This document shows, piece by piece, positions 1 to 7,500 of a stretch of DNA of 8,709 bases. Numbering within the stretch: the first letter of the stretch is position 1; each line of letters begins with the position of its first letter. The position numbers and the translations under genes were made by a program. Source of the stretch: Bacteroidales bacterium (GTDB lineage: Bacteria > Bacteroidota > Bacteroidia > Bacteroidales > JAAUTT01); the NCBI GenBank assembly GCA_025350365.1, contig JANXXY010000028.1, positions 1 through 8,709 of the forward strand, written 5' to 3'. A model generated the notes under the pieces. The model saw nothing but the letters and a program-made list of their open reading frames with translations. It searched no databases and had not been told where the DNA came from.

Positions 1-486
1 CATCGCCAAAGCGAAGAAGTCTTGAGAAAAAATGTATATGACCGCCAGGACAAAGTGTTTGAAATCCGAAACAAACTTGAAGAAGCTTTGGTTCGTGCAC
101 ATTACGAAGCAAAAACTGCTTGGGACAAAGGCGCTTCCGAAAAGGAAATGCAGCCTGTTTTGATGCTCATTCGTCATGCTCAGTGGCGTTGGGATTACAC
201 AGCAGCCAGCCACGGCGCTTCCTTCCATTCACCTACCGAAACATCGCGAAATATTGCCAATGGAATTGGGCAGGCACAGGAGGCAAGAATTCTATTGTCT
301 CGTATTTTGGCTAAATATGGATTTGCAGGAGAGCTTCCTTATCCTGATATCTCTACCAAGGAAAAAGCGCAAGTGCTTATTGGTCTGGATATACCAAAGT
401 TGATTGAAGAAAAGCAGGATTTTCTAAAGAATATCATTCCAAAATGGGACAAAGAGGCAAAGGAGAGGGAGTCAAAATATAACTGA
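1..486 (+). CDS. nrfA: NrfA, ammonia-forming cytochrome c nitrite reductase (C-terminal part, 5' end outside window)
   Basis: This is the C-terminal 161 residues of the pentahaem enzyme that reduces nitrite to ammonium with six electrons in the periplasm. The frame is open from base 1, so the gene begins outside the window and the TTG at 22 is not its start. Seen directly: HAQWRWD (residues 59-65 of the fragment), then SHG..FHSP (70-78), an AQEAR segment, and PDISTKEKAQ near residues 114-123. This order matches the NrfA C-terminus from memory of the family. The His rich in these motifs (59, 71, 76) probably includes distal haem ligands. In E. coli NrfA about 157 residues follow the last CXXCH, so the His encoded by bases 1-3 is probably the final His of that motif; the cysteines are not visible. 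The electron-donor partner (NrfH in this type of organism) would lie upstream, out of sight. The end is lysine/glutamate-rich and looks intact. Confidence 0.95.
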   Translation, partial: HRQSEEVLRKNVYDRQDKVFEIRNKLEEALVRAHYEAKTAWDKGASEKEMQPVLMLIRHAQWRWDYTAASHGASFHSPTETSRNIANGIGQAQEARILLSRILAKYGFAGELPYPDISTKEKAQVLIGLDIPKLIEEKQDFLKNIIPKWDKEAKERESKYN

Positions 487-540
487 TTTTGCGGCTGAAT
501 TGCAAATTCCGCTGAGCACAAACTAATAATTTTAAAGTAC

Positions 541-675
541 CAAATGATCTCAGAGAGGTCTAATGTTTATAGAAAAGAATACATGAAAAGAATATTCGAC
601 CCCAACCGGGGTCGGACAATGTTGCAAATAAATATTTTTTCTATAAACATAAAATCCCTCTGGGATTTAAATGCA
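541..675. repeat. REP-like palindromic cluster: two inverted hairpin units around a central hairpin
   Basis: A perfect 14-base inverted repeat, ATGTTTATAGAAAA (563-576) and TTTTCTATAAACAT (637-650), brackets the cluster. Immediately outside each arm lies a small hairpin: GATCTC-AGA-GAGGTC at 546-560 (one G-T pair) on the left and AAATCCC-TCT-GGGATTT at 652-668 on the right. Read outward from the centre, the two units align throughout: a TTTTCTATAAACAT stretch, then a C/T-rich stem, a TCT turn, the complementary stem and an ATTTG or AAATG end. They therefore look like two divergent copies of one element in opposite orientation. From memory, short palindromes preceded by a CTATAAACAT-like stretch recur between genes in Bacteroidota, and REP elements in general are linked to RAYT transposases; neither link can be tested here. 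No transposase lies in the window. Confidence 0.75.
597..614. repeat. GC-rich hairpin at the centre of the REP-like cluster
   Basis: CGACCCC (597-603) and GGGGTCG (608-614) form a perfect 7-base-pair stem with an AACC loop, and flanking bases extend it weakly. It lies between the two inverted REP-like units and is much more GC-rich than the surrounding spacer. It has no T-run on either side, so it is not a textbook intrinsic terminator. It may be a third REP-type palindrome, or an mRNA 3'-end stabiliser for nrfA. Confidence 0.7.
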
Positions 676-685
676 AGGTTCTCGT

Positions 686-714
686 TGAAATATACGTAAA
701 AACCGTGTATTTCA
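686..714. repeat. Hairpin at the right edge of the spacer
   Basis: Bases 686-696 (TGAAATATACG) pair with 704-714 (CGTGTATTTCA) over 11 positions with one G-T wobble, leaving the 7-base loop TAAAAAC. The stem is AT-rich and no solid T-run follows on either strand, so terminator function is uncertain. It could mark the transcript end of nrfA or of the DUF5686 gene, or it could be a degenerate member of the neighbouring palindrome cluster. Confidence 0.45.
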
Positions 715-806
715 TTTAATAAAATGTGCCTTTATGATATTATAATTTAAATGTATAAGATTTAAACAGCATACCCTAATCACAAAAATCATAATTCAGA
801 CATCAG

Positions 807-3431
807 TTAGTCAAACTTAAAACCAAACTTCATTCCTACCGATTTAAACTTTCCATCTTCAAATGACCCAAAGACACTAATATTTCCAATGAAATAAATC
901 TGACCAACGCCATAACCAAGTTCAACATAATTTTTTAATGCTGATGTGTTAAGGTAATTCAGATACAGGTTTTCGTTCCATATCGTGTTTGATATTAAGG
1001 GCAGTCGCTTCAATAGCAGCAAATCGGTTTGATATTGGATGTGCCCTTCAATATAATTTTTCGAAGTGCTGTATCTATAGAAATCAAGTAGTTGAAATGA
1101 ATTTTCAAAATCAGTAAACTGAACCATTATAAATTGTGTATTGAAATGCTTGAACTCTGAGAAGTGAATGTCTTTTACATTAATGAAAACCCCACTTTCC
1201 AGTCGGTATTGTAAGGTACTTCCTTTCGAAGTTTCGATGTGTTGATTCAAACCTCCTGACAACAAATTATAGGATGAGTTGCTGCCAAGGATACCACTCA
1301 GTCCGCCTTTGCAGTTGACATTGAATGTAGGATATTTTGACCGGATCATTTTTTTGCGATGATTTTCTATTTTATAGTAATATTCCGGCGTGTAACTTAA
1401 GCCGGCATTCACCGAAAAACTTTTATAATTTGAATTTTGTGGCTGAAGAAAAACGTCGTTGTTCGGAACATTGGAAGTATAATCTCGTTTGTTCCTGAAG
1501 AAAAACGAATAGTCGCTGGTATTTTCAAGGAAACGGGTTTGCATGTAGGTTAACGACGTTGAAAGTCGCAATCCGTTTGCCAGGTCAATTTGGTTGCCAA
1601 TAGTAACATGTCGTTTTTCGAATAGTTTCATATAGTTATACCGGAAAAAAAGCGACATTATACCATTCATCCTGCCATTTATTCCGGAGGTTTGATTAAA
1701 ATCGGAGCTGCCAGTGCCACCATCAATTGAAAATTCTCCGTTTTTAAAAGGTGCATATAGATATTTCGCAGAGACCATTCCCATGAACGCTTTACGATTG
1801 AAGGCATAGTATCCGACAGGTTTAATTGAAAAACTATGAATACTATCGATGCGTGTGTCAAATTTTAAAGATTGCCCATAAATCCAACCGTCCACTGTAT
1901 TGAAAGCAAGGTATTTTGGAACGACCAATCCGCTATAGCTGACGTTTGTTTTTAAATGTTTCAAGTACTTCGATGAGCCAATAAAAACGTCCTTTATTGG
2001 TTCCGGAAATTTCTTTTTTGTTGTTGTTTTTGTAGTATCGTTTTTGGCCTTGGGTTGAGTATTGATCATTACCGAATCCTTGACATGGAAACTTTTAACC
2101 TCTTCGATGGTCAATGGAACAGGTCGCATTGTATTCCACATGGAAGTGTCTCGCCTTGATGCTAATGAATCAACTTCAATCTTAATATCCGAATGCCTGT
2201 CTTTTATTTCGAGCGATTTTATAGTATCTCGTTTGTTTTTCTTCTCTTCTTCACGGGTTGCTTTCACCACTTTTCGCAAATCGCGCTTTGTAAAATCCTT
2301 TTTAGCAAGCAACTTTTGGGTTTCGTTGTTCTCTTCCTTTGCACCAGAAGGCTGATCCGGCAATTTGGCAACCACAGGACCTTTTAACCGTTCATTGATT
2401 TGCAGATTTGTGAATTTAACGGTAGATATGTAATTGTATCGACCTTTAATACCTAACATTGAAGCTTCGACGCGGAAAGTATGGCTTATTGGTAGCCAGG
2501 CATTGTCAATTACCGGCGAATAAATTTGTTTGATATCAATAGAGCCCCAGAATTGTTCGTTGCGAAGATCAACCGAATGCAAGCACCAGTATTGCTCAAC
2601 AATATAGATGTATCCCGAGAATAACTTTTGGCTTTTGCGACGGGGAATCACTTTAATTTTATCCACCAGATAATCGCCCTCCTTGCTACAGCCTTCGTAG
2701 GAGAATTGGTAGTGGAAAAACGATTTTGGCGAAATGGGGGATATTTGTTCGAGTATTTCGGCTTGATAAAAACTTGTTTTTATAAACTCAACAGGAGTTA
2801 TGGGTTGATTATTGTTTTCAGGAAAAGTCGATCGCAACGATTTCACCTTTTGCTTGTATTTGTTGGGTGCATCGAAGGTAATCTCATTAATCGATTCATC
2901 AAGATATGCATATCCTATTTTAATTTTAATCTCTTTACCGTTTTTATCCGAAAATGTTATTTTTTTCGCCAACAATCGCGGCATTTTATCCAGAATCATG
3001 GTGCCTTTCAGGTACAATTCCGATTGATAATGTTTGACCTGATTAAGGTGATAGGGCGCCCAGGCAATTACCCGCCGCATAATGGCATAAGCAGGATCTT
3101 CAGAATTTTGTGTAATGGTTACTTCTTTTATCTGATAACTTTCGGTAGTCATCATAATATCGATTGTTTGTGATGAACTACCAACAGAAATTTCCTTTCT
3201 CACCTGCTTGTAACCAAGCGATCGGAAAAGGATAGTGTAAGTGCCTGATTTCAGATTAATCTCAAATTTACCATTTGCATTCGAACTGGTACCTGTTTTT
3301 AGATTTTCAATATAAATAGTTGCAAACGGAATAGGCCCTTTCTTTTCATCGGTAATAATTCCCTTGATTCCCTGGCTATAAGTTGTAAAAAATAGATTTG
3401 TTAAGATTGAAAAAAATAACAGGTATCTCAT
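807..3431 (-). CDS. DUF5686 family protein with N-terminal carboxypeptidase-regulatory-like domain (outer-membrane barrel)
   Basis: A complete 874-residue exported protein of a Bacteroidota family whose function is not established. Residues 1-19 form a signal peptide ending near TTYSQ. Residues about 20-107 are a CarboxypepD_reg-like beta-sandwich (GxI.D....PIPFATIYIENLKTGTSSNANGKFEI pattern, then LGYK). The DUF5686 core starts near residue 111 (EDPAYAIMRRVI) and includes the YWCLHSVDLR stretch at about 281-290. Residues about 355-475 are a K/R/E/D-rich, low-complexity linker, with the family-like segment WNTMRPVPLTIEE inside it (432-444). From about 490 to the end come alternating aromatic strands finishing in GFKFD, consistent with an outer-membrane beta-barrel. 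The ATG at 3429-3431 directly precedes the signal peptide. The first domain resembles the N-terminal extension of TonB-dependent receptors, but no plug domain follows, so it is not SusC. It stands alone, divergent from the small exported gene on its right. Confidence 0.9.
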   Translation of the reverse strand: MRYLLFFSILTNLFFTTYSQGIKGIITDEKKGPIPFATIYIENLKTGTSSNANGKFEINLKSGTYTILFRSLGYKQVRKEISVGSSSQTIDIMMTTESYQIKEVTITQNSEDPAYAIMRRVIAWAPYHLNQVKHYQSELYLKGTMILDKMPRLLAKKITFSDKNGKEIKIKIGYAYLDESINEITFDAPNKYKQKVKSLRSTFPENNNQPITPVEFIKTSFYQAEILEQISPISPKSFFHYQFSYEGCSKEGDYLVDKIKVIPRRKSQKLFSGYIYIVEQYWCLHSVDLRNEQFWGSIDIKQIYSPVIDNAWLPISHTFRVEASMLGIKGRYNYISTVKFTNLQINERLKGPVVAKLPDQPSGAKEENNETQKLLAKKDFTKRDLRKVVKATREEEKKNKRDTIKSLEIKDRHSDIKIEVDSLASRRDTSMWNTMRPVPLTIEEVKSFHVKDSVMINTQPKAKNDTTKTTTKKKFPEPIKDVFIGSSKYLKHLKTNVSYSGLVVPKYLAFNTVDGWIYGQSLKFDTRIDSIHSFSIKPVGYYAFNRKAFMGMVSAKYLYAPFKNGEFSIDGGTGSSDFNQTSGINGRMNGIMSLFFRYNYMKLFEKRHVTIGNQIDLANGLRLSTSLTYMQTRFLENTSDYSFFFRNKRDYTSNVPNNDVFLQPQNSNYKSFSVNAGLSYTPEYYYKIENHRKKMIRSKYPTFNVNCKGGLSGILGSNSSYNLLSGGLNQHIETSKGSTLQYRLESGVFINVKDIHFSEFKHFNTQFIMVQFTDFENSFQLLDFYRYSTSKNYIEGHIQYQTDLLLLKRLPLISNTIWNENLYLNYLNTSALKNYVELGYGVGQIYFIGNISVFGSFEDGKFKSVGMKFGFKFD

Positions 3432-3716
3432 AGGGTAGATTGCTATATTATTTCATTAGGACGATTAACAAACGTAAATGTTACAATAATTTGTTTAAGG
3501 ATAATCGAAAAAATCTAACCTTCCAAATGCACATTCTCATTACTTAATCCATTCTTAATAAGTAAAATCAGAATAAACCAATCGTCCATATATCCACCTG
3601 TCATTTCGTCACCAAATTACGTGCGTATATCAATAGTTTACAACAATGTTTTTATTCTGCCCGTAAACGTGCATGAAAATGGTTCTCGAGATTCTTTAAT
3701 CAATAAAAATTGCAAA
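3432..3716. other. Divergent intergenic region
   Basis: This 285-base AT-rich region separates the start of the DUF5686 gene (leftward) from the start of the small exported protein gene (rightward). A TAnnTTTG match serves the leftward gene and is listed separately. For the rightward gene I looked for TAnnTTTG and found no match; its promoter is not identified. Open reading from a GTG at 3621 is in frame with the exported protein but is judged to be non-coding leader. Confidence 0.6.
3469..3476 (-). promoter_or_regulatory. Candidate Bacteroidota -7 element for the DUF5686 gene
   Basis: On the minus strand this reads TACGTTTG, an exact match to the Bacteroidota -7 consensus TAnnTTTG. It lies 37 bases upstream of the ATG, giving a plausible short leader. 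No good -33 TTTG is present at the expected distance, so the match could be chance. Confidence 0.45.
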
Positions 3717-4391
3717 ATGAAACTAAAAATCGTGATGTTAGGAGTCTTAATAATAAGTTACTTAAGTTTGAAAGCACAGTCCTTGCAAGGTGAAAAAGCA
3801 GTTACCCATTTCTATAATGTTAATTTGGATGACGGCATTCTGGATCTGTTCTCTTCTGTAAAAATAGACAATAAAATATTTGAACCTACTAACAAAAAAG
3901 TGACTAATGAATTTACAGCTAATATTATTGATACATTCTACACTATTGCTTCTGCAAAATTGAGAGAGGAACTTGGATTGGAATTATTGCCTCTTAGTGA
4001 GTTGCATAGTAAAATTAAATACAGCAGAAAATATCCAAATTGCCCGGATATGGTCAATATTAAAAAAGTACTTAAAAACGCATCCGGATATCAATATTAC
4101 GCTGATTTCTTTGTAAATGTTTATTCGGATTTTCCCCAAAATCCCGAAAACCTCTTCCCTGAAAAGATAAAACCGTTATATGCAATTAGTTTTTCATTAT
4201 ACAACGCTAAGGGTGAAACTGTTGAGAAAATTGAATTCAGTTTTAGGTCAAAGGAAGTTATGGCTAATGAAGGCAATCAGGACTTAATTATAAAGGGACA
4301 ACAATTAAAACTGAACCTCTGCAAAAATTATAGCGAGGCTCTTAATGGGTTTTCAACCATATGCAAGAAAAAATTAACGGCACAATTATAA
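3717..4391 (+). CDS. Exported protein of unknown function
   Basis: I do not recognise this 224-residue protein. The ATG at 3717 is preferred because it starts a clean signal peptide: MKLK, a hydrophobic run through residue 17, then SLKAQ, with likely cleavage near residue 20-21. The mature part has a helical-looking middle (residues about 62-90, ending in KLREELGLELLPL), a PNCPD segment around residue 109, and two beta-type stretches: YQYYADFFVNVYSD (125-138) and YAISFSLYNAKGETVEKIEF (155-174). Cysteines lie at 109, 202 and 216, an odd number. There is no lipobox, no transmembrane helix after the signal and no C-terminal sorting domain, so a soluble periplasmic protein is likely. Three hand-counted 60-base samples held 17, 19 and 21 G+C, against 31, 20 and 24 in the GH2 gene, so it seems more AT-rich. 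It converges with GH2 and is probably monocistronic. Confidence 0.8.
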   Translation: MKLKIVMLGVLIISYLSLKAQSLQGEKAVTHFYNVNLDDGILDLFSSVKIDNKIFEPTNKKVTNEFTANIIDTFYTIASAKLREELGLELLPLSELHSKIKYSRKYPNCPDMVNIKKVLKNASGYQYYADFFVNVYSDFPQNPENLFPEKIKPLYAISFSLYNAKGETVEKIEFSFRSKEVMANEGNQDLIIKGQQLKLNLCKNYSEALNGFSTICKKKLTAQL

Positions 4392-4469
4392 ATCCCGGTA
4401 AACAAGTCAATGTGGAAACCCAAAGTTAAAATAAACTGATGCATGGTATTTCTTAACGTTTCATGCATT

Positions 4470-4500
4470 AAAAATTAGGGAAGTCATGTAACTTCCCTAA
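4470..4500 (-). terminator. Intrinsic terminator of the GH2 gene
   Basis: TTAGGGAAGT (4475-4484) and ACTTCCCTAA (4491-4500) form a perfect 10-base-pair stem with a 6-base loop. On the minus strand the stem is followed by TTTTT (complement of 4470-4474), the arrangement of a Rho-independent terminator, and it begins 14 bases after the GH2 stop codon. On the plus strand no T-run follows the stem, so it is mainly directed at GH2, although the stem could also end the convergent exported-protein transcript. Confidence 0.85.
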
Positions 4501-4514
4501 CTGCTTAAACTTTC

Positions 4515-7500
4515 CTATTTCTTATAAGGCCTTACCACTGTTGTAAATTGATATACCTGAGGCAATACCCTGTATTGATTCAATACCGAAATAGCTGTGC
4601 ATCCTACACCACTTGTCGCGTAGTCAAAGTTGAATGTAGTTCCGTCGAAGGGTAGTATCTGATAAGGGTATCTGGACCGCGTTATGTTGTCGGTTGAAAA
4701 TGGCTGGGCACTAAAATTAAACAGGTTGTTTCCTTTGAATTCCAATCCAATACCGTCAGTTGTTTCCAGTCTTACCCAGCGATTGTCGGTTCTTAATCCA
4801 TAATCCTGAGGAATGAGGTACTTCTCAGTCATTTCCTGAATCGAAAAGTGGTATTCTCCAATTTTCGCTCCCGATTTTCTGTCTGGATAATTTTCAAACG
4901 GACCCCGGCCATACCATGCCACCTGGCTCAAATCTTTGTTGATATTCCATTGCTGACCTATTCTTGGCAGCCATGCTGGCATCAATCCCTGAGGGGTAAT
5001 GGTATGAGCGATGGTTATTTCTCCGTTTCCGTTGATAGTGTAAACATATTTATTTTCGAAAGCTGTACTGTAATGAATTCCTTCCGCATGATCCTTAACC
5101 TCCAGCATGATTTTATTATCAGCAGGTTTTGAAATGGTTAATTTATCCACAGCAAACGTCAGTTGGTCGAGGCCAAGTGATCGCCAATTGTTGGCAGGGT
5201 CCTCTCCCATTCCGGGTTCGCGATAAGTGAGATGTGATTGTCCAACTGCCCATTGATCGAGCTCATTTGCTAACGGAGCCCGCCATATATTCAGTTTCGG
5301 ACCCTCGTTTATCATAGCCTTTCCCTGGAATATCATGGAAGTCAGTTTGCCAGTTGACTTGTCAAAAACATATTGAAAATCTTTTCCGATAATGATTACT
5401 ACTTTCTGATTTTCGGTGAATGAAATTTCTGGTATTTTCATTGTCTGAATGGTCTCTTCTAATTTTTTCCATGGCAATTCGAGCTGACTCCATGCCACTT
5501 CGAAACCTTCAGGTGCCCAGATTTGGGCTTTTTTCAAACTGAAACTTACCAATATACGGTATTCTGTTCCTGCCTGGAGGTCGGGTTTAGTGTAGGGAAT
5601 TTTTATCATTTGTTTTTGAAGAGGATTGACAGACAGTTTTAATTCGCCTTGCTGAATCACATTTTCATTGGCTTGCAACTGCCATATTGCTTTCAATTCG
5701 CTGAGGTCTGTAAAATGATACCGGTTCCAAACCTCTGCCATTCCGTTTTCGGGATTTAACAACTCCACATTTACCGGTTGTGCCGATTTTTTTACCTGCC
5801 ATAATTCCGGCTGTGGTGTCCTGTCGGGCCATATAAGTCCATACGTGCGGCCTCCGATACCCATACTGAAAAAAGTTCCTTGATCCTGAACCTCGTCAAA
5901 ATCAAGCCAGAGCTGAGCTTCGTCTTTTAATGAGCTTGTAGGGTTAAGTAATTGGTCAATAGCAATGGCATGGTTAAAGATGCCCACCTGGTCGAATTTG
6001 GCATTGCTGGTTCTTCCTGCATATTCCTGACCTTCGATCTCCGCGTTCCGGCCAATATTTACTGGAAATGGTTTGTTAGTGATACTTCCTGAGAAAGGTT
6101 TGCTTCCAGCAAGTTTCCCATCTACATAAATGGAAATTGTTTTACCATTATATATTCCGGCAAGGTGATGCCAGTTGTTTTCCCAGTTTTGAGGAACTGC
6201 AACTGATAAATCGGTACGAATTGCATCGGTTACATAAAATTGAAGAGAATCTTTTACTTGTTGGCGTAAACCAAACTGGTAGCTTCCTTTTGTAATGAAA
6301 GTACCGTCGGTATTCCATGTGCGGGGAAATATCCAGAGCGATAAGGTAAGCTGCTTTCCTGTTATGTCCAATGCCGGATCGCGGTATACATCTACCCACT
6401 GGTCATAGCCGTTTAACTCAACTGCAGATCCGAATTTTCCCTGAACCAACTTTCCGCGGCCCTTGATGGCAGTGTTGATATGGTTTTTGGAGGCATCGGT
6501 GAGCTTTTGTATTTTTTCGCGGATACCCGGACTTACCCAATCCCAAAGGGCTCCCCCAATACAACGCGGGTAATTGTAAATGACATCCCAGTATTCGTCA
6601 AGCCCACCACAGCCATTGCCTTCCACAGAGATATATTCGTCCATAAACGATGGGCGTGGATCCTGGCTTTCAGGAACCTGAGCAATTCTTGTTTTCAGTT
6701 CATATGGCGTTGGATAGCGGGGGCCGATAATGTCTTCACAGGGAACTTCGTTTTTCCAGGCAACATCGTCAGTGTTGCCACCATACATGAATATTCGGGT
6801 GGGATCAAGACGCTTACCTTCCTTTATGACTTCGCAGATATTGTTACCAATGCCGCTTTCATTTCCTGCACTCCAAAAGATGATGGAAGGATGATTTCTG
6901 TCGCGAAGTATCATACCCTGAACCCTGTCAACATAAGCATCACGCCATTCAGGCCGCTCTGAGATATATTCGGTCGCATGAGATTCGTCACCTGTTTCAT
7001 CAACGATAAACATGCCCATTTCGTCGGCCAGATTCAGGTAATCGATGGTTGGCGGATAATGCGAGGTGCGCACACAATTGATGTTAAATTGTTTCATCAA
7101 CATAAAATCTTTCCGGATGGTTGCTATATCCATAGTATGGCCAAGGTCGGGATGCTGCATGTGACTGTTCGTTCCGTTTAGTTTTACCGGCACACCGTTT
7201 ACAAAAAGAGCCTGATGTTTTACTTCGACCTTTTTAAATCCAATGCGGCACGAAACCACTTCGATAGTTTTCGCATCTGAATTTATAAGTTCAAGTGTAA
7301 GGTCGTAAAGGTTGGGTTTTTCACTCGACCATTTTTCGGGATTCTTAATGTTCGAAGAAATGTTGACAGCCTGAATTTGTTTGTTGTCAATCGAAACTTG
7401 TTTTGAGAAAATATTTTGAGTAATAGGCTGATGGTTTTTGTCGAAAAGCGTGGCACGAACTGAATAGCCTGATTGATTGACGGAGGAAAAGTTTGCCAGG

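Larger units (their letters stand above)
487..806. other. Gene-free gap between convergent genes, filled with hairpins
   Basis: This 320-base spacer lies between the 3' ends of nrfA and the DUF5686 gene. I find no credible coding frame in it. It contains an inverted pair of REP-like units, a GC-rich central hairpin and a fourth hairpin, each listed separately. The remaining sequence (roughly 487-540 and 715-806) is AT-rich and shows no clear signal. No classical terminator with a T-run is evident for either flanking gene, so the hairpins may serve as the 3' boundaries of both transcripts. Confidence 0.8.

Noticed and set aside
541..714. CRISPR-like array
   Set aside because: The repeated units are in inverted, not direct, orientation, differ in sequence and have no regular spacers, and no cas gene is present.
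2628..3173. Open frame of 181 codons on the plus strand
   Set aside because: It lies wholly antisense to the well-supported DUF5686 gene, has a low-complexity F/I/R-rich translation and matches no family; it is a shadow frame.
807..3431. TonB-dependent receptor of the SusC type
   Set aside because: The first domain is similar, but there is no TonB plug domain and the following sequence has DUF5686 features; no SusD neighbour exists.
3621..3716. N-terminal extension of the small exported protein from a GTG codon
   Set aside because: It would place 32 non-hydrophobic residues before an otherwise perfect signal peptide; the ATG at 3717 is a far better start.
4439..4468. Inverted repeat ATGCATG / CATGCAT downstream of the exported protein gene
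   Set aside because: The arms are only 7 bases and each half is nearly self-palindromic, the loop is 16 bases and no T-run follows, so it is weak as a terminator.
6480..6962. Open frame of 160 codons on the plus strand
   Set aside because: It is antisense to the most conserved part of the GH2 catalytic domain, whose reading frame is certain; the translation resembles no protein family.
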